Positions 55,443 to 64,000 of a stretch of 64,000 nucleotides of DNA are shown here, piece by piece. This DNA is from Nannocystis exedens. Its GTDB lineage: Bacteria > Myxococcota_A > Polyangia > Nannocystales > Nannocystaceae. The translations under genes were made by a program, and so were the position numbers. The stretch covers positions 1,984,001-2,048,000 of the forward strand of contig NZ_NETK01000001.1 of NCBI RefSeq assembly GCF_002343915.1, given 5' to 3'. Position 1 is the stretch's first letter, and each line of letters starts with the position of its first letter. Under the pieces are notes generated by a model. The model was given only the letters and a program-made list of their open reading frames with translations. It did not search any database and had not been told where the DNA came from.

Positions 55443-58400
55443 TCACAGCGCGGGCGCCGCGCCGTGGGCCGCCAGCCACTCGCTGGCGCGGCGCAGCTCG
55501 GTTTCGCGCGACTTGCCGCGCCAGCCGGCGATCGCCGCGTCGACCAGCGCGCGCGCCTCGGGCGGGACCTGCGGGGCCGTCCCGGTGAGGGCGCGGGCGC
55601 GGGCGAAGCGGGCCCGCAGGGCCGGCAGGTGGTCGGGCTCGGCGACCGCCTCGTAGACGGCCAGCGCCTCGGCGGCGAGCTCGGCCGCCTCCGCGAAGCG
55701 CCCGCGGGCCAGCGACAGCTCGGCGAGCGCGACGATCGCCCCGGTGAGGATCAGGTTGCGCGGCGGCGCGAGGCGTTCGAGGTCGGCCCGCGCGCGTCGC
55801 AGGTCGGTCTCGGCCTCGTCGAGGATCCCGAGCTTCAGCCGGATCTCGCCGACGATCACCGCGACCGCGGCGGCTTCGAGGGCGTTGTCTTCGGCCACCA
55901 GCGCCGCGTGCACCTGCTCGAGCGGGCCCAGGGCCTCGGCCGGGCGGCCGAGCGCGTCGAGGGCCTGGCCGTGGGCGAACAGGACCCACTGGTACCGCGT
56001 CTGCGCCGGGTCGAGCGGCGCGGGCACGCGGGCCAGGGCCCGCTCGTACTCGCGCTGCATCGCCGCCGCGTCGCCCATGAGCGCGAACAGGCGGACGCGC
56101 TCGCACAGCACCGCGTCGAACGTCATCGACGCTTCGGGCAGCTCCGCCAGCGCGCGGTCGAGGTGCTCGCGCGCCGCCGGCAGCAGGCCCTCGTCGAGCT
56201 CGACCAGCGCGATCCCGTGGCGGATCATGCCGCGCGTGTAGCCGTTGTCGAGGCCGTCGAAGCGCTGCTCGACCGACCGCATCGCCGCCAGCGCCTGCCG
56301 CGGTCGACCCAGCCGCCACTGGCCGTCGGCCAGCAGCCAGGCCTGGCGCAGGTGCATCGGGTGACGCGGCCCGAGCAGCGCCTCCGAGGCCGCCGCCGCG
56401 CGGCGGAACAGCGCCACCATGTCCTCGTGGCGGTGCTGCTGGCGCGCCAGCAAGCCGAGGTTGGCGAGCGTCCCGATGCCCTTCGGCGTGTCGCCGCGGC
56501 CGTGGCGCTCGCGCAGCGCCGCGGCTTTTTCCCAGTACTCGCGCGTCGCCGCCAGGTCGCGGTTCGCGAACGTGATCGCGCCCATGTTGTTGAGGAACTC
56601 GGCGTACAGATCGACGTCGGCCGCGACGCGGCGGTTGAGCGCCGTCACCAGCGGGATCTCGGTGCGCGCCGCCTGCGGCCGGTTCAGCGGGATCGCCCGC
56701 AGGTACGCCCGCTTCGAGCTGGCCTGCGCCGCCACGGCGTCCTGCCCGGACCCGACGCCGGCCAGCAGCGCCTCGGTGAACGCGGCCTCGGCGTCGTCGT
56801 GGCGGCCGGCCCCCATCGCCAGGCTGCCGCGCTGCAGCAGCGCCTCGGCGCGCAGCGGCTCGTAGGTCAGCGCCGAGCCGTCCCCGAGGACATCCGCGAC
56901 CAGCGCCTCGCCGAGCGCGTACTGGGCGGCGTCCTCGCGGACCTGGGCGCGCGCGAGGGCCTCGCGGTGGGCCTGGACCGCGACGCGCAGGCGCGGCTCG
57001 TCGGGCGGCGGGACCGCGGCGGTGAGCGCCTCGCTGTCGGCGCAGCGGGCCAGCGGCGGCAGCTCGGCGGTCGCCTTCACGACCGCGCCGACGCCGGCCG
57101 CGTCGACCTGGGTGAGCGCGACCACCAGCGCGTCGAGGCCGGCGCGGCGCTGATCGAGGCAGGCGGTGCGGAGGTCGAACAGCTGCGACGACTGGCGCCC
57201 CTCGACGTGGGCCACGCAGGCCTCGTTGCGCATCTCGACCCATGACGCCGCGTACCGCTCGATCTGCGGCGGCACGCTCGCCAGCGCCTCCGCGGCCGCG
57301 GGCGTGTCGATCGCCGTCAACGCCGCGCGGACCGCCGCCGCGCGGGCCGGGTCCCACACGCCCACCAGCTCGGCCTGCGCGTCGGGGCAGGGCGCCGGCT
57401 CCGGCCCCTGCCCCGCGGCCAAGAACGCCGCCGTCGCGGTCGCTGCTGCCGTCGATCCGAGGATCGCCAGGCGGCGGCGCGTCGCGCCCGGGTCGTGCTC
57501 GAGCTCGGCGAGCAGCGCCGTCATCGACGGGAAGCGGTCCGCCGGCGCGCTCGCCAGGCCGCGGCGCAGCGCCCGGAAGATCCGCGCCGGCACCGGCGTG
57601 CCCGCGGGCGGCGGCGCCACCTTGCCGCGCCGCAGATCGGCGAGCAGCGTCGCCAGCGAGGTGGTGTCGAACGGCGGCTGCCTGTAGAGGCACTGGTACA
57701 GCGACACGCAGAAGCTGAACTGGTCGCCGGCCGCGGTCGACGGCTCGCCGCGGTGGGCCTCGGGCGACATGTACGCCGGCGTGCCGAGGACCACGCCGGT
57801 GCGCGTCAGCGGGGCCAGGTGCGACTCGGCCGCGTGGACGTGGCGCGGCAGCTCGGGCTCCTGCGGCGCCCCGTCGTCGGCCGCGCGCGCGAGCCCGAAG
57901 TCCAGCACCTTGACCGCCCCGTCGTCGCCGACCATCACGTTCGCCGGCTTGAAGTCGCGGTGGACGAGGCCCGCGCGGTGGGCCGCCTCGAGCCCGCGGC
58001 CGGCGCGGACGAACGTCGCCACGATCTCGCGCCAGGGTCGGTCCTGCCGGGCCCACGCGTCGAGGGTGGTGCCGCGGACGAATTCCATCGCCACGAACAC
58101 CTGGCCGTCGTCCTGGCCGACCTCGTGGACGGTGACGATGTTGGCGTGCTGCAGGCGGGCCATCGCCTGGGCCTCGCGCATCAGTCGGCTGCGCGACAGC
58201 GCCGGATCGCGGACCGACTCGGCGAGCAGGACCTTGACCGCGACCTTGCGGTCGAGCAGGTCGTCGTAGGCCGCGTAGACCACCCCCATCCCGCCGCGAC
58301 CGACGAGGCTCAAGATCTGGAACCGCCCGATCTGCACCGGCGTCGTGCGGCGCGGGAACAGGGCCCGCTTGACCAGCTTCTTGTCGAGCGGATCGTCGCC

Positions 58401-58514
58401 CGGCATCCCCTCCGCAAGCGCCCGCGGGACGGTGTCGCTGTCCCGGGGGACAGGCGACGACAGCGACGGGCCCTGGGCCTCCTCGGTGTCCGCATCTGTC
58501 TCGACGCTCGCCAT
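55443..58514 (-). CDS. Eukaryote-like Ser/Thr protein kinase with TPR-type C-terminal region
   Basis: From the ATG at 58514 the protein has 1023 residues. The kinase domain has GRGGMGVVY (72-80), Lys94, HRDFKPANV and DFGLAR, with GTPAYMSPE in place of APE. One membrane helix lies after it (GSTAAATATAAFLAAG, about 355-372). The rest is helical TPR-like repeats, many ending in LxRA or AL..L patterns. It is clearly paralogous to the kinase at 6800-9979: both share QIGRF before the Gly loop, MEFVRG, GDQFSFCVSLY or its equivalent, and PCPDAQAEL-like sequence just after the helix. Its target is unknown. Confidence 0.92.
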   Translation of the reverse strand: MASVETDADTEEAQGPSLSSPVPRDSDTVPRALAEGMPGDDPLDKKLVKRALFPRRTTPVQIGRFQILSLVGRGGMGVVYAAYDDLLDRKVAVKVLLAESVRDPALSRSRLMREAQAMARLQHANIVTVHEVGQDDGQVFVAMEFVRGTTLDAWARQDRPWREIVATFVRAGRGLEAAHRAGLVHRDFKPANVMVGDDGAVKVLDFGLARAADDGAPQEPELPRHVHAAESHLAPLTRTGVVLGTPAYMSPEAHRGEPSTAAGDQFSFCVSLYQCLYRQPPFDTTSLATLLADLRRGKVAPPPAGTPVPARIFRALRRGLASAPADRFPSMTALLAELEHDPGATRRRLAILGSTAAATATAAFLAAGQGPEPAPCPDAQAELVGVWDPARAAAVRAALTAIDTPAAAEALASVPPQIERYAASWVEMRNEACVAHVEGRQSSQLFDLRTACLDQRRAGLDALVVALTQVDAAGVGAVVKATAELPPLARCADSEALTAAVPPPDEPRLRVAVQAHREALARAQVREDAAQYALGEALVADVLGDGSALTYEPLRAEALLQRGSLAMGAGRHDDAEAAFTEALLAGVGSGQDAVAAQASSKRAYLRAIPLNRPQAARTEIPLVTALNRRVAADVDLYAEFLNNMGAITFANRDLAATREYWEKAAALRERHGRGDTPKGIGTLANLGLLARQQHRHEDMVALFRRAAAASEALLGPRHPMHLRQAWLLADGQWRLGRPRQALAAMRSVEQRFDGLDNGYTRGMIRHGIALVELDEGLLPAAREHLDRALAELPEASMTFDAVLCERVRLFALMGDAAAMQREYERALARVPAPLDPAQTRYQWVLFAHGQALDALGRPAEALGPLEQVHAALVAEDNALEAAAVAVIVGEIRLKLGILDEAETDLRRARADLERLAPPRNLILTGAIVALAELSLARGRFAEAAELAAEALAVYEAVAEPDHLPALRARFARARALTGTAPQVPPEARALVDAAIAGWRGKSRETELRRASEWLAAHGAAPAL

Positions 58515-58801
58515 CGCAGCCGATCGACCGGGGACAGTGTGGCCGAATTTCACCTCGACCTGGAAGTTGCCCCGTCCTCGCCGACGCTCCTCCAGGTCAC
58601 GACCGCGCGCCGGGGCTGCGGGCGCGGGGCCTCGTGCTCGCCCGCGGCCCGCGCCGGCGACGCCGCCTGGGACATTTGCCGATGAGGCGGGCACGGACGG
58701 CGGCGGGAGGCTGGTTTGCGGCGGTCCGCGAGAAACTTTTCTCGCGGGGCCAATTGATCGCCGGGCGACGATCACCTGCCGGGTGTAGTTCGGGCACTAC
58801 G

Positions 58802-59905
58802 ATGAACAAGGCCACCAAATCCTGCTTCCTCCTGGCTTCCACCCTCTCCCTCGCCGTCGGCTGCGACGAGCCGTCCGAGGACGGCTTCGACGACTTCGGC
58901 GTCGACAGCGTGTTCCGCTGCGTCGGCACCGGCTGCACGCCGCCGCCGGTCGAGAACACCTCGATGATCGGCGACCACATGATGTCGAACCTCAAGGAGG
59001 CGCTGAACGCCGACGCCGGCAACTTCACCGCCGACATCCGGATCACCGGCGGCTTCGGGCTCCACGACGGCGTCCCGCGGGCGATCGACGAGATCGACGT
59101 CAAGGAGGACGGCCAGCTCAAGCTGCACCTCGGCACGTTCGGCTGGATCGACGGCGAGTACGTCGAGGGCGCGGTGTTCGACCTGCTCGTCACCCCCTAC
59201 GACCCGGCCGAGCCGCCGTTCACCGGCCAGCTGAAGATCCAGGACGCCGAGTGCGAGCCGGGCCGGTACGTGCCGTCGATGACCATGTGCCGCTACGTGT
59301 TCGTCACCGACGTCGAGCCCAAGGACGACCAGGTCTATCCCGAGACGACCAAGGGCTCCGGCTGGTACCACACCTGCCCCAACGACACCGACGGCGGCAT
59401 CCTCGAGCCGGCGTACCGCTTCAGCTCGGTCCTGAACCACAATGTCGCGCTCGGGTCCACCCCGGCCGGCGGCACGATCGACCTCGCCCCGGGCACCTTC
59501 ATCAACGGCTGCCTCGACGGCGCGGTGTCCAAGGGTCAGTACTGGCTCAACGTCTTCTACGAGCCGGGCATGTACCGCGGCCTCCACGCCAGCCAGCGCA
59601 CCGCGATGCTCCGCATGTGGACCGCGTGGCACGACGGCAAGCCGCAGACCGTGCCGGGCAACCCGATCTCGCCGCACGACCCGATCGGCGGCCTCTTCAC
59701 CTGGACGAACGACCCGAGCTGGCGGATCGAAGGTGGCTACACGGACACCGGCGCCAGCTGCCGGGGCGGGTCGCTCAACGTCGGCATCCATCGCCAGTAC
59801 GTCAACCCGGTGGCGAACCTGAGCGGCTGGGCCGCCCTGCCCCACTGCGACGACGCGGTCAAGCTCGCCACCTTCGGCGTGCTCGGCGTCAAGGTCGACC
59901 CCTGA
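58802..59905 (+). CDS. ADYC-like lipoprotein lacking the ADYC residues
   Basis: The ATG at 58802 gives 367 residues; the lipobox VGC follows a short signal peptide. Comparison with the protein at 10066-11028 shows the same order of landmarks: a Cys-containing start, NTSMIGDHMM near the N-terminus, NGCLDGAVSKGQYWLN for its ACLRGAAGKG, and LHASQRTAMLRMWTAWHDG for its FELALRFILADYCSDG. The key ADYC reads TAWH here. It has more cysteines and a longer C-terminal part (WRIEGGYTDTGASCRGGS). Function unknown; an exported beta-rich protein. Confidence 0.75.
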   Translation: MNKATKSCFLLASTLSLAVGCDEPSEDGFDDFGVDSVFRCVGTGCTPPPVENTSMIGDHMMSNLKEALNADAGNFTADIRITGGFGLHDGVPRAIDEIDVKEDGQLKLHLGTFGWIDGEYVEGAVFDLLVTPYDPAEPPFTGQLKIQDAECEPGRYVPSMTMCRYVFVTDVEPKDDQVYPETTKGSGWYHTCPNDTDGGILEPAYRFSSVLNHNVALGSTPAGGTIDLAPGTFINGCLDGAVSKGQYWLNVFYEPGMYRGLHASQRTAMLRMWTAWHDGKPQTVPGNPISPHDPIGGLFTWTNDPSWRIEGGYTDTGASCRGGSLNVGIHRQYVNPVANLSGWAALPHCDDAVKLATFGVLGVKVDP

Positions 59906-60042
59906 GCGCGGAGCGAGCGACCTCGTGACCCTGCGAGGAGCGGTGAGCCGGACGGGGCTCGCCGCTCGTCGCGCTCTGTGAGCCGCGACCGAACGGCCTG
60001 TGCCGGGCGACCGCGCGCTCGGGCCCGTGCTAACGTCCGCCC

Positions 60043-61293
60043 ATGCTCGTTCGCCGGCTCGCCCTCGCGTGCGCGCTCGCGGGCGCCTGCGCGCCGCTGG
60101 AACCTGTCTCCGAGGACATGCCGGAGCCGCCCCCGAGCGACGTGGTCGCTGTCTCTTCGGACAGAGACCACGCGAGCCGCACCCTGCAGCTCGCCGCCGT
60201 GTCCGACGACTCGCTCTCGGTGACGCCGCTCGCCGGCGGCGACGTCGCGGTCCACGGCCGCGGCGTGCTCGCCCTGGCGGTGGGCGACGGTCCGCTGCGC
60301 AGCGAGAGCACGTGGCAGCGCGGCTGGCCGGACGACTGGGTGCGGGCCGTGGGCGGCCGCTGGCCCGACCACGTCTTCGTCACCGCGATCGCCGACAACA
60401 CGCGCACCCCCATGGCGTACGAGGTCCGGCGCTGGCGTCACCGCGCCTGGGTCGACGCGCCGATCGCCGGCGATCCGCCGAAGCTCGAATTTTACTCCGA
60501 CTTCGCGGTCGCGGCCGACGGCGCGGTCCTCGGCCTGCGCGGGCTCGTCGACCCGAGGCTGAGCGGCGAGGTCGATCCGTCGCGACGGGCGAGGATCGAT
60601 CGCCTCGACGACGGCCCGCCGCCGCCGTGGCCGGAGCTGCCGAAGGGGCGCGGCGCGGAGCGGCTGCTCACCTTCGCCGACGGGTCGGTGGTCATCGTCG
60701 GCATCGAGGCCTCGTTCACGCCCTCGCTCCACCGCTGGTCGCCCGGGGCCCGCGCGTGGACCGCCCTGCCGCCGCCGCCGGAGCGCGGCTCGCCGGCGCA
60801 CGGGCCGGCCGCCATGGTGGTCGGCCGCGACCCGACCCGGCTGTACGCGTATCGCTGCCTGCCGGAGGGTCAGCCCGCGCTCGACCGCCTGTCCGAAGGG
60901 ACATGGAAGCCGGTCCCCCAGCCCGCGGGCGGCTGCATCACCTCGCTGGCCGAGGCGCCCGACGGGACGCTGTGGCTCGTCAACGAACGCGGCCTTCACC
61001 GCCGCGGCGCGGCCGCGACCGCCTGGGAGGTGATTCCCCTCGCCCCGGTCGACGCGCCCGGCGAGCCGGTCGCCGCCCTGCCCGGCGGTCCCGCGCCACC
61101 TCCCCCGGGCCCCGAGCCGCTGGCGCCGCAGACGGTGCTCGCGCTCGATCGCGGCGAGCTGTGGGTGGTCGCCACGATCGCGGGCCCGCAGCAGGAGCCG
61201 TCGCGCTGGGCGGTGCTGACGACCCGCACGGTGCTCGCGCCGCTGGTGCTGCGCCCGCTGTCCCAGCGGACAGGTTTTGTAGGGCAGCAGTGA
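60043..61293 (+). CDS. Lipoprotein of unknown function, possibly a propeller
   Basis: The ATG at 60043 gives 416 residues. The lipobox AGAC ends the signal peptide. The mature part repeats short stretches with Gly-Asp/Ala turns and Trp (VGGRWPDHVFVTAIAD, LTFADGSVVIVGIEA, LAEAPDGTLWLVNERGL), which suits a beta-propeller, and has two cysteines only. Pro-rich loops occur late (PPPPGPEPLAP). No family is recognised. Its coding region contains several TGTCC/GGACA hairpin words, one of them right at its 3' end with a short T run (61258-61277). Confidence 0.72.
   Translation: MLVRRLALACALAGACAPLEPVSEDMPEPPPSDVVAVSSDRDHASRTLQLAAVSDDSLSVTPLAGGDVAVHGRGVLALAVGDGPLRSESTWQRGWPDDWVRAVGGRWPDHVFVTAIADNTRTPMAYEVRRWRHRAWVDAPIAGDPPKLEFYSDFAVAADGAVLGLRGLVDPRLSGEVDPSRRARIDRLDDGPPPPWPELPKGRGAERLLTFADGSVVIVGIEASFTPSLHRWSPGARAWTALPPPPERGSPAHGPAAMVVGRDPTRLYAYRCLPEGQPALDRLSEGTWKPVPQPAGGCITSLAEAPDGTLWLVNERGLHRRGAAATAWEVIPLAPVDAPGEPVAALPGGPAPPPPGPEPLAPQTVLALDRGELWVVATIAGPQQEPSRWAVLTTRTVLAPLVLRPLSQRTGFVGQQ
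61258..61277 (+). terminator. CTGTCC/GGACAG hairpin at the 3' end of a lipoprotein gene
   Basis: CTGTCC (61258-61263) pairs with GGACAG (61268-61273) around CAGC, followed by GTTTT. It lies in the last codons of the gene ending at 61293. Confidence 0.5.
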
Positions 61294-61326
61294 GCGGCCC
61301 CGCGGGGGTGCGCTCGTCTCGCGCCG

Positions 61327-61405
61327 GATGTCCCCGACGGACATCTCCCCGCGGCGGCCAGCGCCAGGTGGGGCAACATCGTCCAGATGTCCCGAAGGAC
61401 ATCTT
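61327..61405. repeat. Two perfect GATGTCC/GGACATC hairpins
   Basis: Hairpin 1: GATGTCC (61327-61333), GGACATC (61339-61345). Hairpin 2: AGATGTCC (61386-61393), loop CGAA, GGACATCT (61398-61405). They lie between the lipoprotein stop and the next gene. A weaker third copy is near 61458-61478. Confidence 0.75.
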
Positions 61406-61540
61406 CTCTCGCAGCGCCGAACGTGCCCCGTGAGGGCCCGCGCGTGTTCTCCAATCTGTCCCGACGGCCATGTTGCCCGGCGCACCATCGCGCGGGGCAA
61501 AAGGCCTGCGCGCGCCGTCCCCGAACGTGCAGAGTCGCCG

Positions 61541-62920
61541 ATGCGCCGTCGCGTCGTCGCGCTTGCGACCACCGCCCGGCTCGGCGACACTCGCGTCCTC
61601 CGCCGCATGTGGAACTCTGCACGCCGCCGGCTCACCGGCCGCATTCCGGCCCCGGATTTCTCGCCCGAGTTGGTCGCGCGCCTGGCCGATGAGCGCGCCG
61701 ACGTCTTGCTCGACCTCGTCTGCGACCTGCGCGAGCCCTGGTGGCGGCGCCGGCCGTGCGCCCTCGCCCTTCGCGGCCGCGTCCCGCCCGCGGGCGTGCC
61801 GCGCCTGCTCGCGCGGGTCTGCGACGTCAAGGACGTCGCCGAGGTGCGCCGCGCGATCCTCGAGGCGCTCGCCGACGCCGAGCTCGGCCCGCACGCCGGC
61901 GAGCTGCTCGCGTGGTTGCGCGCCGCTCGCGAGCCCGAGGTCGGCCACGACATGCTGCCGGCGATCTTGCACGCCCGCGCGCGCCTGGGCGACGCCTCGG
62001 CCGCGGCCCCGCTGGCCGAGCTCGCCGCCGATCCGTGGACGCACCGGCGGACCGCCGGCGAGGCGGCGGTCGACGCCCTGATCGCCGCCGTCGGCCTCGA
62101 CGCCGTGCTCGCCGCGCTCGAGGCCGCCGACCTGCCCGCCCTCGCCTTCACCGCCGCCACCCCGGCCCGGCGGCTGCTCGGCGTGCGCCTGCTCGATCGG
62201 TCAGGTGGCGACATCGTCCCCGCCCTCGCCGACGCCGACGTCATCGTCGCCCGCCAGGCGCACCTGCTGCTCGTCGGCTCCTCGCGTCCCGACGACGCAT
62301 TGTGGGCAGTCGTCGCCGCCCACGGCCCCGCCGCGGCCGCCTGGACCTCCGACGAGTGCCCGCGCGGCCCGGCCGGCGCGTGCATGTGGGCCCTGTGCGT
62401 CCTCCACGCCCGCGGGCGCGACATCGGCGACGCCTGGCGTGCGCTCGGCAGCCCGCGGGTGTCGCTCCCCATCGTGCCCGAGGACGTGCGCCGGGCCATC
62501 GTCGCCGAGTACGCGCCCGGCCAGCGGCAGACCGATCCGCGCTGGCTGCTCGAGGCGGCGGTCGGCCAGCCGTTCGTCCCGCCCGACGAATCGGCCCTGC
62601 TCGCGCAGGCCCACGCGGCCCTCGCCGCCGCCGGCCTCGAGCCCCGGCCGCCGCGCTCCGCCGGCGAATTGCACAATCAAGGCGACGGCACCTATTATGA
62701 AATTGCCTTCGCCGGCGGCGCCGTGTCGGTCAGCGCGCTCGGGCCCTTCGTCGCCTTCGAGGACGACGACCGCCGGGCCCGCACCGCCCTCGTCGCGGCC
62801 GGCTTCCGCGTCATCGACCCCGCCCTCGCCGGCTGCGAGGTCACCGGCCTCCACGTGTACTTCTTCGGCCGCCGCGACCCGCTGTGCGTCGGCGACCTGC
62901 TGTTCTACTGGCAGGATTGA
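61541..62920 (+). CDS. HEAT-repeat-like protein of unknown function
   Basis: The ATG at 61541 gives 459 residues; an ATG at 61607 (MWNSARRRL) would remove 22 residues and cannot be excluded. Residues 35-330 are paired helices rich in Ala and Leu (VPRLLARVCDVKDVAEVRR, ILEALADAELGPHAGELLA, LAALEAADLPALAFT), as in HEAT or Armadillo-type repeats that bind proteins. The last 110 residues differ: they are beta-rich (GTYYEIAFAGGAVSVSALG, FVAFEDDDRRAR, LHVYFFGRRDPLCVGD). No signal peptide, so cytoplasmic. It converges on a citrate synthase gene. Confidence 0.68.
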   Translation: MRRRVVALATTARLGDTRVLRRMWNSARRRLTGRIPAPDFSPELVARLADERADVLLDLVCDLREPWWRRRPCALALRGRVPPAGVPRLLARVCDVKDVAEVRRAILEALADAELGPHAGELLAWLRAAREPEVGHDMLPAILHARARLGDASAAAPLAELAADPWTHRRTAGEAAVDALIAAVGLDAVLAALEAADLPALAFTAATPARRLLGVRLLDRSGGDIVPALADADVIVARQAHLLLVGSSRPDDALWAVVAAHGPAAAAWTSDECPRGPAGACMWALCVLHARGRDIGDAWRALGSPRVSLPIVPEDVRRAIVAEYAPGQRQTDPRWLLEAAVGQPFVPPDESALLAQAHAALAAAGLEPRPPRSAGELHNQGDGTYYEIAFAGGAVSVSALGPFVAFEDDDRRARTALVAAGFRVIDPALAGCEVTGLHVYFFGRRDPLCVGDLLFYWQD

Positions 62921-62937
62921 CGGCGCGGGCGATCAAC

Positions 62938-62953
62938 CTGTCCATTCAGACAG
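62938..62953. terminator. CTGTC/GACAG hairpin between convergent genes
   Basis: CTGTC (62938-62942) and GACAG (62949-62953) around CATTCA, in the 63-bp gap between the two stops. It fits the hairpin family and a bidirectional terminator role. Confidence 0.45.
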
Positions 62954-62983
62954 ACGCACCGCGCAGCAGCCACCGCGATCGAT

Positions 62984-64000
62984 TCACGCCAGCGGCGCCG
63001 GGCCGACGTAGCGGGACGCCGGGCGGATGAGCCGCCCCGTCGCGCGCTGCTCGGCCACGTGGGCGCACCAGCCGACCACGCGACCGGCGGCGAACGTCGG
63101 CGAGAACGCGGCGCGGTCGAGGCCGACCGCGTCGAGCAGCACCGCGGTGTAGAACTCGACGTTCGCGGCCAGCGGGCGGTCGGGGTACTTCGCGCGCAGG
63201 GCCCCCTCGGCCGCGCGCTCGACCGCGCGGGCCAGCGCCAGGCGGCCGTTCGCCACCCCCGCTTGCTCGAGCCGCGCCAGCGCGGCCTCGAGGACCGCCG
63301 CTCGCGGATCGCGGACCCGGTAGATCCGGTGGCCCATCCCCATGATTCGCCGGCCTGCCGCCAGCTCGGCCTCGATCCACGGCGCGGCGCGAGCCGGCTC
63401 CCCGATCGCGTCGAGCATGTCGAGCACCGGCCCCGGCGCGCCGCCGTGGAGCGGCCCCTTGAGCGCGCCGATCCCCGCCACGATCGCCGAGACCGGGTCG
63501 GATCCGGTCGACGCCACCACGCGGGCGGCGAAGGTCGACGCGTTCATCCCGTGGTCGACCACCGTGACGAGGTAGGCCTCCAGGGCGGCCACGCGGGCCG
63601 GATCGGGCACCTCGCCGGTGAGCATGCGCAGGTAGTCGGCGGCGTGCGACAGGCTCGGGTCGGGCGCGAGCGGCCTGCCGCCGGCGCGCGCCCGGGCCCA
63701 CGCGGCGGCGTACACCGCCACCGCGCCGGTCAGCCGCGCCGGCGCGTCGAAGCCGTCGTGCGCCGTCAGCCGGGCCGTCGCCGCCCGCAGCGCGTCCATG
63801 CCGTCGGCGTGGCGCGCCAGCTCGCCCTCGGCCAGCTGCGCGAACGCCCGCACCCGGCCCTCGGCCAGCACCGCGCGCGTCGCCTCGGCCGCGTCGCCCT
63901 GCGGCAGCGCGCCGGTCCACAGCAGCGCCGCGACCGCCTCGAACGAGGTCGCGCCGGCCAGCCGCTCGATGTCGTGGCCCGCCACCACCAGCCGTCCGCG
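62984..64000 (-). CDS. Citrate synthase family protein, partial
   Basis: The frame is open to the right edge, so the N-terminus is missing; 338 residues are visible. The family landmarks are VVDHGMNASTFAARVVAST, GALKGPLHGGAPGPV (catalytic His), IMGMGHRIYRVRDPR (second His) and NVEFYTAVLLDAVGL, where the usual Asp of NVDFYS is Glu, as in some members. It catalyses condensation of acetyl-CoA with oxaloacetate, or of propionyl-CoA in methylcitrate synthases; which one cannot be told here. The ending WCAHVAEQ then ATGRLIRPASRYVGP is typical. Confidence 0.93.
   Translation of the reverse strand, partial: RGRLVVAGHDIERLAGATSFEAVAALLWTGALPQGDAAEATRAVLAEGRVRAFAQLAEGELARHADGMDALRAATARLTAHDGFDAPARLTGAVAVYAAAWARARAGGRPLAPDPSLSHAADYLRMLTGEVPDPARVAALEAYLVTVVDHGMNASTFAARVVASTGSDPVSAIVAGIGALKGPLHGGAPGPVLDMLDAIGEPARAAPWIEAELAAGRRIMGMGHRIYRVRDPRAAVLEAALARLEQAGVANGRLALARAVERAAEGALRAKYPDRPLAANVEFYTAVLLDAVGLDRAAFSPTFAAGRVVGWCAHVAEQRATGRLIRPASRYVGPAPLA

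Overview
The window is very GC-rich and protein-dense and looks like a chromosome segment of a myxobacterium, most likely of the Nannocystis/Enhygromyxa group. The reasons are: many lipoproteins whose lipobox is followed by Ser/Thr/Gly/Asp-rich tethers, a MYXO-CTERM-type tail (gene 30013-31680), three eukaryote-like Ser/Thr kinases, two of them with long TPR-type tails, three ECF sigma factors, an ADYC-domain lipoprotein, and a hybrid PKS-NRPS locus. No rRNA, tRNA, CRISPR array, insertion sequence or phage gene was seen.

Layout. 1-4.8 kb: end of a TrkA-C protein, a two-CxxCH lipoprotein, a divergent TetR / four-helix membrane protein pair sharing three palindromic operators, two small secreted eight-cysteine proteins and an amidohydrolase. 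4.8-13 kb: an ECF sigma factor with its own membrane helix and exported tail, divergent from a kinase-TPR protein; then an ADYC lipoprotein, a small secreted protein and a second ECF sigma factor. 13-19.3 kb: a hybrid histidine kinase, a ferritin-like lipoprotein, an eight-cysteine lipoprotein and a MACPF-like lipoprotein. 19.5-28.8 kb: a compact biosynthetic operon, read right to left: PKS (ACP-KS-AT-AT-ACP), NRPS (C-A-PCP, glycine code) and a stand-alone thioesterase with a cysteine nucleophile. 28.8-32.7 kb: gene-poor DNA around a beta-helix MYXO-CTERM protein, bracketed by two similar 135-bp direct repeats. 32.7-36.9 kb: a TetR and two half-size ABC exporter-fold subunits in an overlapping operon. 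37-43.5 kb: lipoproteins, a third kinase, a methyltransferase and a decayed patch (AraC remnant; TRAP receptor gene with an in-frame TAG). 43.7-51.1 kb: a large modular repeat protein with a PDZ end, a PAS-PAS-STAS regulator overlapping a 2-oxoglutarate oxygenase gene, and an FG-GAP lipoprotein. 51.3-54.2 kb: barrel protein, ECF sigma factor and FecR-like protein in one overlapping operon. 54.3-64 kb: two tandem paralogous lipoproteins, a second kinase-TPR protein, an ADYC-like lipoprotein, another lipoprotein, a HEAT-like protein and a truncated citrate synthase.

How genes work together. The clearest pathway is PKS to NRPS to TE: two of the three genes overlap and the third starts at the stop of the second. 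A starter acyl group, one unreduced extension and glycine would give a beta-ketoacyl-glycyl thioester, from which release could be hydrolytic or a ring closure to an acyl tetramic acid (inference). Both synthetase linkers carry in-frame tandem repeats, including one inside the adenylation domain. A family of short TGTCC/GGACA hairpins recurs between genes, mostly at gene ends, and looks like a clade-specific terminator or REP-like element.
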